The position numbers were made by a program, and so were the translations under genes. From Chloroflexota bacterium (GTDB lineage: Bacteria > Chloroflexota > Dehalococcoidia > GIF9 > UBA5629), in the NCBI GenBank assembly GCA_026389635.1, contig JAPLHM010000213.1:1-13639 (forward strand): DNA of 13,639 nt. Direction: 5' to 3'. The notes beneath the pieces were generated by a model. The model saw only the letters and a program-made list of their open reading frames with translations. It searched no databases and had not been told where the DNA came from. Below are positions 1 through 5,372 of the stretch, piece by piece. Position 1 is the stretch's first letter, and each line of letters begins with the position of its first letter.

Positions 1-92
1 CTGGGCGGCGCTTGCTGTGCGCATGACAGCACCCCTGCTGAGATCAGCAGCAAAGCTGACAAGATCAATAATCGGTATTTGAAATTTTTCAT
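1..92 (-). CDS. Secreted lipoprotein, N-terminal fragment only (runs off left edge)
   Basis: Only the first 30 codons are in the window. They encode a lysine/arginine-containing N-region (MKNFKYR), a hydrophobic core (LLILSALLLISAG) and a lipobox VLSC with the lipidated cysteine at residue 24, followed by a polar AQQAPP stretch. This is a complete type II signal peptide, so the product should be membrane-anchored on the outer face. The start is the ATG at 92-90, with GGAGG at 109-105, a rather long 12-base spacing. It has its own candidate promoter at 128-156 and follows three other small exported-protein genes on the same strand. The mature domain lies outside the window, so function cannot be given. 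Confidence 0.75.
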   Translation of the reverse strand, partial: MKNFKYRLLILSALLLISAGVLSCAQQAPP

Positions 93-127
93 TTCACACT
101 CAAACCTCCGCACTTAAAAGTATTAAA

Positions 128-156
128 ATTATAGCTAACCCCTACGGTTAAAGCAA
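128..156 (-). promoter_or_regulatory. Candidate sigma-70 promoter for the left-edge lipoprotein
   Basis: Read on the minus strand: -35 TTGCTT (156-151), 17-base spacer, perfect -10 TATAAT (133-128). The predicted transcription start is about 122, leaving a roughly 30-base leader that contains GGAGG at 109-105. The -35 is weak (3 of 6) but the -10 and spacing are ideal. Confidence 0.5.
136..150 (-). terminator. Small inverted repeat after the FxLYD gene, inside the next promoter spacer
   Basis: TAACC (136-140) and GGTTA (146-150) form a perfect 5-base stem with a 5-base loop, 13 bases beyond the stop of the upstream gene. On the minus strand it is followed by an A/T-rich tail (GCTATAATTTTAATAC). 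It could be a weak terminator or an operator, because it lies wholly between the -35 and -10 boxes of the next promoter. The stem is short, so either role is tentative. Confidence 0.3.
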
Positions 157-163
157 TATCCCC

Positions 164-547
164 TTAGCGGCTTGTACTGCTGATGTCGTAACTGCGCGCC
201 TTCCATGCGTCCGGCGTGGTCAACTGAACAGTAAAACTCCACACCTCCCCGGGTTCTAAGAATTGCTTGTAGGCCGAGGCAACGCCAATCAGATTTTTGT
301 CCGCGTCGTAATAGCGTACCGCGATATTGCATTCTGTCACCGGAAGAGTGTCAACATTTTTGGCAATGCCTGTAACAACTGCCATGCTTTTAGTCGAATT
401 GAGGTCTCCCGTAAACTGCCTTGCGGTGAGATTATGACCGGTGATCTGAAGGCCGGCAGCCCTGTTACAGCCAGCAGATACAAGAGCCAGCAGCAAGGTG
501 AGACAAACAATCCAGTGACCGTATTTAAACAACCCTTCCACCTTCAT
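164..547 (-). CDS. FxLYD-type lipoprotein, paralogue A
   Basis: A 127-residue protein with a type II signal peptide: hydrophobic core at residues about 12-24 and lipobox VSAGC, cysteine at 27. The mature part is a single beta-sandwich-like domain of about 100 residues. It contains GIAKNVDTLPVTECNIAVRY, then YYDADKNLIG and LEPGEVWSF, the pattern of FxLYD-type domains (a gain-of-structure 'Y-D-x-x-G-x-x-L/I-G ... L-x-P-G-x-x-W-x-F' signature). FxLYD domains are cell-surface modules of unknown ligand. It is clearly paralogous to the next gene upstream (598-954). There is no Shine-Dalgarno sequence before the ATG at 547. A -10 box ends 5 bases before it, so the message is probably leaderless. Family assignment is by motif pattern. 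Confidence 0.75.
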   Translation of the reverse strand: MKVEGLFKYGHWIVCLTLLLALVSAGCNRAAGLQITGHNLTARQFTGDLNSTKSMAVVTGIAKNVDTLPVTECNIAVRYYDADKNLIGVASAYKQFLEPGEVWSFTVQLTTPDAWKARSYDISSTSR

Positions 548-552
548 TGCAA

Positions 553-581
553 AGTATATACAAACACGGCCGTTTTCACAA
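553..581 (-). promoter_or_regulatory. Candidate promoter placing transcription start on the ATG (leaderless)
   Basis: Minus strand: -35 TTGTGA (581-576), 17-base spacer, -10 TATACT (558-553). A start 6-7 bases past the -10 falls on the ATG at 547. This fits the absence of any ribosome binding site there. The spacer contains the palindrome ACGGCCGT (566-573). Confidence 0.5.
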
Positions 582-585
582 CGGC
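569..585 (-). terminator. Hairpin after FxLYD paralogue B, overlapping the next promoter
   Basis: GCCGTT (569-574) and AACGGC (580-585) form a perfect 6-base stem with a 5-base loop, starting 12 bases after the stop of the 598-954 gene. The minus-strand tail CGTGTTTGTATATAC is only moderately T-rich, so termination would be weak. The stem covers the -35 box (581-576), so it may instead be a protein-binding site. Confidence 0.4.
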
Positions 586-597
586 TTGCGCTTCCCG

Positions 598-954
598 TCA
601 GTTACATATGGATATGTCATACCTGGCAACCTTCCAGGCGTCACTGCCATTGAGCGCCACCCTGAAATTCCACAGCTGCCCGGGCTCCAGCCGTTTAATG
701 CCGTCGGAGAAAACCCCTAAACTATTGCCCCCGTAATCGTAAAACGTTACGCATATCCTGCAATCATCCAGGGGCCACAACAGCGTATTCTGTGCCTGGC
801 CCTCCACCGTGGCTGTGCTTTGCGTTACGTCTGCTGTGAATTCGGAAACCTGTATGTCATGCCTGATCACCCTGACGGCAGTGATAGGACTGCAGGCATT
901 TAAACAGGGGATCAGTATCAATGACAGCAGAATCAGCCGGCGGCTTAGAGGCAT
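598..954 (-). CDS. FxLYD-type lipoprotein, paralogue B
   Basis: A 118-residue lipoprotein. The signal peptide (MPLSRRLILLSLILIPC) ends in the lipobox LNAC, with cysteine at 21. The mature domain carries GQAQNTLLWPLDDCRICVTF, YDYGGNSLGVF, LEPGQLWNF and DAWKVARYDIS. These align residue for residue with YDADKNLIGVA, LEPGEVWSF and DAWKARSYDIS of the neighbouring gene, so the two arose by tandem duplication. The start ATG (954) lies 3 bases after the stop of the 958-1347 gene and has AGG at a usable distance inside that gene's end, so the two are cotranscribed. Ligand and role are unknown; surface exposure is inferred from the signal peptide. Confidence 0.75.
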   Translation of the reverse strand: MPLSRRLILLSLILIPCLNACSPITAVRVIRHDIQVSEFTADVTQSTATVEGQAQNTLLWPLDDCRICVTFYDYGGNSLGVFSDGIKRLEPGQLWNFRVALNGSDAWKVARYDISICN

Positions 955-957
955 AGG

Positions 958-1347
958 TTACCTGCAGCACGTAGACGGATCCCGCACAATTACCGTCACC
1001 GTCACCGTCTGACTGGCTGTATTGCCGAGGCCGTCATCCACTGTGGCCATTACATGAAAGTCACCGTATGTCCTGGGCGCCTCGTAGGTAATGGAAGACC
1101 CGCTTCCCGCGATGGTACCATCGCTGCTAACCCATTTATAGTTCAACGGCGCACCCTGCGGGCTAAGGGCAGAACAGGTGATTACGGTATTGCCCAGGGG
1201 ATATAGATTGGTATGCTCAGCGACCAGCGACGAAATCACCGGCGCATTGGGATTTATGTTACCACCTGCTGCGCATGCGCCGCCGGCAATAACGGCGGCA
1301 AACAACAGCGGCAGCGCTAAATAGAATGCGGCTCTTTGTATTTTCAA
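958..1347 (-). CDS. Exported Ig/PKD-like domain protein, probable lipoprotein
   Basis: I place the start at the TTG at 1347-1345, because GGAG (1359-1356) sits 8 bases upstream; the longer frame from 1407 would run through the promoter. The 129-residue product has a signal peptide (KIQRAAFYLALPLLFAAVIA) ending GGAC, with cysteine 25. This is an imperfect lipobox, so simple secretion is possible. The mature region has a beta-rich Ig/PKD-like module: NTVITCSA, then LNYKWVSSDGTIAGSGSSI, then FHVMATVDDGLGNTASQTV. The V-D-D-G-x-G-x-T-A-S-Q pattern near the end of the last strands is typical of PKD and bacterial Ig-like folds. It is the first gene of the minus-strand lipoprotein run. Likely an extracellular or cell-surface binding module; no ligand can be named. 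Confidence 0.75.
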   Translation of the reverse strand: MKIQRAAFYLALPLLFAAVIAGGACAAGGNINPNAPVISSLVAEHTNLYPLGNTVITCSALSPQGAPLNYKWVSSDGTIAGSGSSITYEAPRTYGDFHVMATVDDGLGNTASQTVTVTVIVRDPSTCCR

Positions 1348-1386
1348 TTTGTGCTCTCCAGAAATATCATTGATGCAAACGTATAT

Positions 1387-1415
1387 ATGATAAATTCGGC
1401 GCGACATTTTCGCAA
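1387..1415 (-). promoter_or_regulatory. Promoter of the minus-strand lipoprotein operon
   Basis: Minus strand: -35 TTGCGA (1415-1410), 17-base spacer, -10 TATCAT (1392-1387; 5 of 6). Transcription would begin near 1380, giving a leader of about 33 bases that includes GGAG before the TTG start at 1347. It is back to back with the promoter candidate for the PLP enzyme. Confidence 0.6.
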
Positions 1416-1422
1416 ATTGAGT

Positions 1423-1452
1423 TTGTTAAACCCTGATCGCTTCATGTATGCT
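1423..1452 (+). promoter_or_regulatory. Weak candidate promoter for the SHMT-like gene
   Basis: TTGTTA (1423-1428), 18-base spacer, TATGCT (1447-1452), each 4 of 6. A start near 1459 would leave about 20 bases before the ATG at 1480, containing GAGG (1470-1473). Other A/T-rich hexamers nearby could serve as well. Confidence 0.35.
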
Positions 1453-1479
1453 TTATACAAATATCCGTCGAGGTATAAA

Positions 1480-2916
1480 ATGGCTGATTTTCAAAGCAAG
1501 ATAGAAAAGCTTGTTGACAGAGTTATTGACAACAACAGGTGGAGGCAGCGGGAATGCATTAATCTCATACCCTCAGAATCCACACCCAGCCTGCTGGTAA
1601 AGCTATGCGAGATATCAGACCCGGTTGGCCGCTATGCCGAACACAGGACCATGAAAGGCAGGGAGATATATTTTTACCAGGCCACCGACTTTATCAGGGA
1701 CGTCGAAGATGAGCTGAGAAAGGAGTTGCAGCAGTATTTCGGCTGCGCCAACATTGAGCTGCGTCCAATCAGCGGCAACATGGCCAACGAGGTGGTTTTT
1801 AAAGGCATAGTCAAATACCTCAACCGGGAAAAGCCGGTTAGTCAGCCGCTGAGAAAAATGCGCGCTGTGATCAACAACGATCTGAACAAGGGAGGGCACC
1901 TCAGCGCCCAGCCGATGGGCGCCCTGTTCAACTTCGTAGCGGATAACCTGGAAACGGGCAAAGAAAATGTCTATCATTTTCCCGTTCTTAAGGATAACCC
2001 TTATAAAGCGGACACCGCTAAACTCGCGGAATTGATCGGGGTGGTCAAACCTGAGCTGATCATCTTCGGCAAAAGCATGTTTTTATACCGCGAACCGGTC
2101 AAATTTGTATCTGAAATCACCAGCCGCATGGACCCCCGTCCCATACTCATGTTTGATATGGCTCATGTCCTGGGTCTTTACGGCGATTTCCAGGCCCCAT
2201 TCAGCGAGGGCGCCGACATCGTCACGGGCAGCACACACAAAACCTTCTTCGGCCCGCAGCGCGGCGTGATCGCAGGCAACATGGCCGTCGGGACCGGCCT
2301 GGAGAAGCTGTGGGTGGAGATCAAGAGCAGGGCCTTCCCCGGCTCCACCAGTAACCACCACCTCGGCACGCTGCTTGGCCTGCTGATGGCCACGTACGAG
2401 ATGAACCAGTTCAAGCAGGATTACCAGGCGCAGGTGATAAAGAATGCCCGTGCTTTCGCCAGGGCGCTTAACTCCAGGGGCATAGCAGTTGAAGGTGATG
2501 CAGGGGAAGGCTTCACCGAAACCCACCAGGTGTTGATACGTGTAAGGCAGTATGGGCTGGGAGAGGATATCGCCCGCAGGTTGGAGGAAAATAATATTAT
2601 CACCAATTACCAGGCCCTGCCGGACGACGACAGCTTCATAGCGTCAAGCGGCATAAGGATGGGCACGCAGGAGATGACGCGCTTTGGCATGAAGGAGGCC
2701 GATTTTGAGCAGCTTGCCGGGTACCTGAGCGAATGTGTTAAATCGAACAGGCCGGTGAAAGACGAGGTCAAGAAACTCCGCCAGGGGTTCCTGACTATGC
2801 AATACTGCCTGCCTGCGGAACAATCGCTCTCATTAGCAGCTAAGGTGCTCTCTTCCATACTGCCTGCGGATCCCTACATAGCCAAATTCGCCGACAACTT
2901 AAAATCATTCTCCTGA
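1480..2916 (+). CDS. Divergent SHMT-fold PLP-dependent enzyme
   Basis: A 478-residue protein of the serine hydroxymethyltransferase family (fold type I). Recognisable landmarks, in order, are INLIPSES (28-35, equivalent to the SHMT E-L-I-A-S-E-N), GRYAEHR (50-56), GGHLSAQ (138-144, SHMT GGHLTHG), MFDMAHVLGL (224-233; cofactor-binding D226 and ring-stacking-region H229), TGSTHKTFFGP (249-259; Schiff-base lysine K254) and GIRMGTQEMT (391-400; carboxylate-binding R393). The folate-enzyme signature YAEGYPGxRYYGG is replaced by YAEHRTMKGREIYFY, and the C-terminus is about 50 residues longer than the usual 415-420. The reaction may therefore not be standard serine/glycine exchange; a transaldolase or other beta-hydroxy amino acid lyase is possible. 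I chose the ATG at 1480 for its GAGG six bases upstream; extending to 1336 would overlap the divergent operon. Confidence 0.8.
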   Translation: MADFQSKIEKLVDRVIDNNRWRQRECINLIPSESTPSLLVKLCEISDPVGRYAEHRTMKGREIYFYQATDFIRDVEDELRKELQQYFGCANIELRPISGNMANEVVFKGIVKYLNREKPVSQPLRKMRAVINNDLNKGGHLSAQPMGALFNFVADNLETGKENVYHFPVLKDNPYKADTAKLAELIGVVKPELIIFGKSMFLYREPVKFVSEITSRMDPRPILMFDMAHVLGLYGDFQAPFSEGADIVTGSTHKTFFGPQRGVIAGNMAVGTGLEKLWVEIKSRAFPGSTSNHHLGTLLGLLMATYEMNQFKQDYQAQVIKNARAFARALNSRGIAVEGDAGEGFTETHQVLIRVRQYGLGEDIARRLEENNIITNYQALPDDDSFIASSGIRMGTQEMTRFGMKEADFEQLAGYLSECVKSNRPVKDEVKKLRQGFLTMQYCLPAEQSLSLAAKVLSSILPADPYIAKFADNLKSFS

Positions 2917-2955
2917 CCCCGGTTTCGATCTCAACCCCTCCGTTAAGCCGGGCGT

Positions 2956-2970
2956 GCCGCTTTCAGCGGT
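2956..2970 (+). terminator. Possible weak intrinsic terminator after the SHMT-like gene
   Basis: CCGCT (2957-2961) and AGCGG (2965-2969) pair perfectly around a 3-base loop, with a possible G-T pair outside. The hairpin lies 40 bases after the stop and is followed by TTCATCTGATTTTG, a poor T tract. It separates the enzyme gene from the ABC exporter promoter. Confidence 0.35.
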
Positions 2971-2980
2971 TCATCTGATT

Positions 2981-3008
2981 TTGTCCTGCCTGTGTCTATG
3001 CTTATAAT
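2981..3008 (+). promoter_or_regulatory. Candidate promoter of the ABC exporter operon
   Basis: TTGTCC (2981-2986), 16-base spacer, perfect TATAAT (3003-3008). Transcription would start near 3015, about 11 bases before the ATG at 3026. This excludes the TTG at 3008 as the translation start, since it lies at the -10 box. No Shine-Dalgarno sequence is visible before 3026. Confidence 0.5.
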
Positions 3009-3025
3009 TGTTTACGGCCAACTCA

Positions 3026-4021
3026 ATGAAACAGCTATATGCCATAGAGACCTTTGCCCTTACCAAGAGATACGGCAAGATACTTGCGCTCGATCAACTC
3101 AACCTGAAAATCGAACCGGGGGAGGTGTTCGGCCTGCTGGGTCCCAATGGCGCGGGCAAGACTACAGCTATATCCATGCTGTGCACCGTCAACTCTCCCA
3201 CATCAGGAACGGCCCTGGTCAACGGTTACGACATCCGCAAACAGGCGGGAAAGGTACGCCGCAGCATCGGCATTGTTTTCCAGGATCCCAGCATCGATGA
3301 CCGCCTGACAGGAAGAGAGAACATGATGCTGCACGCTACCCTTTATGATATCCGCTCCCCTGCCGCAAAGAAACGGATCGGCCAATTACTGGACCTGGTG
3401 GGTTTGGCAGACCGTGCCGATTCGCCCATGAAGACCTATTCCGGGGGTATGCGGCGCAGATTAGAGCTGGCCCGGGGGCTTTTGCACAGCCCCAGGGTGC
3501 TTTTCCTGGACGAACCGACCCTTGGCCTGGATCCGCAAACGCGTCAACACCTCTGGTCACATATTGAGGAGTTGGCCAGGCGTTCAAACATCACGGTAAT
3601 CCTAACCACGCACTACATGGAGGAGGCGGAGCGCCTCTGCAGCAGGGTGGGCATCATCGACATCGGCAGGATCAAGGTGGTGGACACTCCGGCTAACCTG
3701 ATCGGTGAACTGAAGGGTGACGTAGTGACGGTTGTGACCAACCGGCCGGCTGATTTCCTGGCCAGGATAAAAGAGCTCAATTTTACACATCATGCAGAGG
3801 AGACTGACAGCAGTGTACGCCTGCACCTGTCCGACGCCGAGAAGAAGGTGCCCATGATCGTGGAACTGGCATCGGCCAGCCAGATCGAGCTTAAATCTGT
3901 CTCCATACATAAGCCGACCCTGAACGACGTATTTTTACATTACACCGGAAAGGAAATACGCTCTGAAGAGGCGGAGAATGAGCTGAGGTCAACCATGCGT
4001 GCACTCAACAGGATGAGATGA
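3026..4021 (+). CDS. ABC transporter ATP-binding protein, DrrA type
   Basis: A 331-residue cytosolic ATPase that powers the ABC-2 permease encoded next. All nucleotide-binding motifs are intact: Walker A GPNGAGKTT (about 39-47), Q-loop IGIVFQDPSID, signature YSGGMRRRLELAR, Walker B VLFLDEPTLGLD and H-loop TTHYMEEAE. The stretch after residue about 230 (VVTVVTNRPADFLARIKEL and onward) is the extra C-terminal domain typical of DrrA/NodI-like exporters, ending FLHYTGKEIR. The stop overlaps the permease start as ATGA (4018-4021), implying translational coupling. The family exports drugs, lipids or polysaccharide precursors; the substrate cannot be read from the sequence. The start was chosen at the ATG at 3026 because the alternative TTG at 3008 lies at the predicted -10 box. 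Confidence 0.9.
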   Translation: MKQLYAIETFALTKRYGKILALDQLNLKIEPGEVFGLLGPNGAGKTTAISMLCTVNSPTSGTALVNGYDIRKQAGKVRRSIGIVFQDPSIDDRLTGRENMMLHATLYDIRSPAAKKRIGQLLDLVGLADRADSPMKTYSGGMRRRLELARGLLHSPRVLFLDEPTLGLDPQTRQHLWSHIEELARRSNITVILTTHYMEEAERLCSRVGIIDIGRIKVVDTPANLIGELKGDVVTVVTNRPADFLARIKELNFTHHAEETDSSVRLHLSDAEKKVPMIVELASASQIELKSVSIHKPTLNDVFLHYTGKEIRSEEAENELRSTMRALNRMR

Positions 4022-4770
4022 GTGAGCTGAGAAAGATAGGCGCGTTGTGGTACCGTGAAGTGCTGAGGTACTGGCGAGAAAAGTCACGGATTGTATCTTC
4101 GCTGATACTGCCGTTGCTGTGGCTGCTGGTCTTCGGCAGCGGCATGCGCAACGTGGAACTGCCGGGTGTTGATAACTACCAAGTATTTATATTCCCGGGC
4201 GTACTGGGCATGACGCTGCTCTTCACATCAGTATGGTCGGGTGTCTCAATTATCTGGGACAGGGAGTTCGGGTTCCTCAAGGAAATCATGGTAGCGCCTG
4301 TTTCACGCACCTCCATAGTCATCGGCAAAGCCCTGGGCAGCAGCACAAGCGCGCTGATACAGGGATTCATCCTGCTGCCCCTTTCATTGCTCATAGGGAT
4401 CAGGCTGGACCCACAGTCCGTACTTCTGCTGATCCCCATCATGATACTGCTGGCGATCGGCCTTGTATGCGTGGGACTGCTGCTGGCCTCCCTGATGAAC
4501 AGCATGGAGGGGTTCAATTTTATTATGAGCCTGGTGATAATGCCCATGTTCTTCACCAGCGGCGCCCTCTTCCCCATATCGGCAGCCCCCGGCTGGCTTC
4601 AGGTATTCAGCTATTTTAACCCGCTGACCTATGGGGTAGACCTGCTCCGCTGGGCGACAACACCCGGCACGGTGACCATCTTGCCGGCCTATACCGAAGC
4701 AATACTGCTGCTGGGCTTCGCAGCGGCAATGATAGTAGCCTGTTCTTACACTTTCAGTATAAAAAGGTAA
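4018..4770 (+). CDS. ABC-2 type permease, DrrB type
   Basis: A 250-residue integral membrane protein with about six hydrophobic segments: near 27-41, 58-80, 105-128, 137-160, 165-190 and 225-243. The cytosolic loop between the second and third carries the family motif WDREFGFLKEIMVAPVSR (about 78-95). The stretch FFTSGALFPISAAPGWLQ followed by FNPLTYGVDLLR is the typical late ABC-2 signature. It starts inside the stop of the ATPase gene (ATGA) and must form the exporter with it, two copies of each subunit. Its stop (4768-4770) is 5 bases from the stop of the convergent inhibitor gene, with no hairpin between them. Confidence 0.9.
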   Translation: MSELRKIGALWYREVLRYWREKSRIVSSLILPLLWLLVFGSGMRNVELPGVDNYQVFIFPGVLGMTLLFTSVWSGVSIIWDREFGFLKEIMVAPVSRTSIVIGKALGSSTSALIQGFILLPLSLLIGIRLDPQSVLLLIPIMILLAIGLVCVGLLLASLMNSMEGFNFIMSLVIMPMFFTSGALFPISAAPGWLQVFSYFNPLTYGVDLLRWATTPGTVTILPAYTEAILLLGFAAAMIVACSYTFSIKR

Positions 4771-4775
4771 TCGGG

Positions 4776-5210
4776 CTACTGGACCGTCACATTCAGCTTA
4801 AACGTCTCTACCCCTTTCTCGCCGCCCGCCCAGGGCCTGCTGTACGAAAACGAGGCGGTGCCGGCGCCGGCCTTCAGGGCCTCGAATGTCCACACCTGAT
4901 TGCCCGGTGCTCCGGCCATGCCCGTATTGGCAGGTGCCACCATTTTATTTGAAGTCTGCTTCAGCACCTGCTTGTCGCTGATCTGGGCCTGCTCATCCCA
5001 CTGAAATCCCGTAGTGGGATTGGAGCACAGGGTAACAGTGATGGTAGAACCCACGGTTGCAGTGACGTCCTGGACGATGTTGGCCTGCTTGGAGAACTGA
5101 TCGCAGGTTACGGTGACCGTGGCGCCAGGTTTGGCTGCGGGCGCGCAGGCCAGCAACAATATCACCAGGATAGACGCGGTTACAAATATAGTGATACGGT
5201 ACTTGTTCAT
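4776..5210 (-). CDS. Chagasin-like (I42) cysteine peptidase inhibitor lipoprotein
   Basis: A 144-residue lipoprotein: hydrophobic signal (ITIFVTASILVILLL) and lipobox LLAC with cysteine 22. The mature domain has all three inhibitory loop motifs of the chagasin/ICP family: NPTTGFQW (64-71, canonical NPTTGYxW), a glycine-rich loop GMAGAPG (97-103, canonical GxGG region) and RPW (125-127). In characterised members these loops plug the active-site cleft of papain-like (C1) cysteine peptidases. Here the inhibitor would be tethered outside the membrane, protecting the cell from its own or foreign proteases. AAGGAGGG (5226-5219) lies 8 bases before the ATG and a near-consensus promoter sits at 5252-5280, so expression may be high. 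No target protease is encoded in the window. Confidence 0.9.
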   Translation of the reverse strand: MNKYRITIFVTASILVILLLACAPAAKPGATVTVTCDQFSKQANIVQDVTATVGSTITVTLCSNPTTGFQWDEQAQISDKQVLKQTSNKMVAPANTGMAGAPGNQVWTFEALKAGAGTASFSYSRPWAGGEKGVETFKLNVTVQ

Positions 5211-5251
5211 AGTTAATACCCTCCTTGAATTTAACTTGCCCCTGGTAAATC

Positions 5252-5280
5252 ATTGTAAACCCAAATTAGACTGATTTCAA
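5252..5280 (-). promoter_or_regulatory. Strong promoter of the inhibitor lipoprotein gene
   Basis: Minus strand: TTGAAA (5280-5275), 17-base spacer, TACAAT (5257-5252), each 5 of 6 to consensus. The start is near 5246, giving a leader of about 35 bases that contains the AAGGAGGG ribosome binding site. Confidence 0.75.
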
Positions 5281-5310
5281 ACAACGTGCAGCCGGGTAAT
5301 GCCGGTTATC

Positions 5311-5339
5311 TTGACAATAACATAGACCAAGAATACAAT
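5311..5339 (+). promoter_or_regulatory. Strong promoter of the APC permease gene
   Basis: Perfect TTGACA (5311-5316), 17-base spacer, TACAAT (5334-5339). Predicted start near 5346, about 27 bases before the GTG start. It is divergent from the inhibitor promoter, with 30 bases between the two -35 boxes. Two CCGG tetramers (5293-5306 region) lie just upstream. Confidence 0.8.
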
Positions 5340-5350
5340 TTTCCAGCAGT

Positions 5351-5362
5351 TGTTCCTGAACA
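5351..5362. promoter_or_regulatory. Palindrome TGTTC-CT-GAACA in the permease leader
   Basis: A perfect 5+5 inverted repeat, 5 to 16 bases downstream of the predicted start and 10 bases before the GTG. The position suits a repressor site or a small leader structure. The same pentamers occur in opposite order around the -10 box upstream of uspA. Could be chance. Confidence 0.3.
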
Positions 5363-5372
5363 TGACTGAAAA

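Noticed and set aside
263..736. 157-residue plus-strand open frame across the lipoprotein genes
   Set aside because: Antisense to two genes with clear signal peptides and paralogous domains; its own product shows no motif.
1336..1479. 48-codon N-terminal extension of the SHMT-like protein
   Set aside because: It would overlap the divergent lipoprotein start and both candidate promoters, shows no SHMT similarity, and the ATG at 1480 has a good GAGG site.
2083..2526. 147-residue minus-strand frame inside the SHMT-like gene
   Set aside because: It opposes the conserved active-site coding region and is explained by codon bias of the real gene.
3008..3025. TTG start for the ABC ATPase
   Set aside because: It sits on the last base of the perfect TATAAT -10 box, so it would not be in the transcript.
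5351..5362. LexA/SOS-box interpretation of TGTTC-CT-GAACA
   Set aside because: Gram-positive type SOS boxes have GAAC before GTTC with a 4-base gap; here the order is reversed and no DNA-repair gene is nearby.
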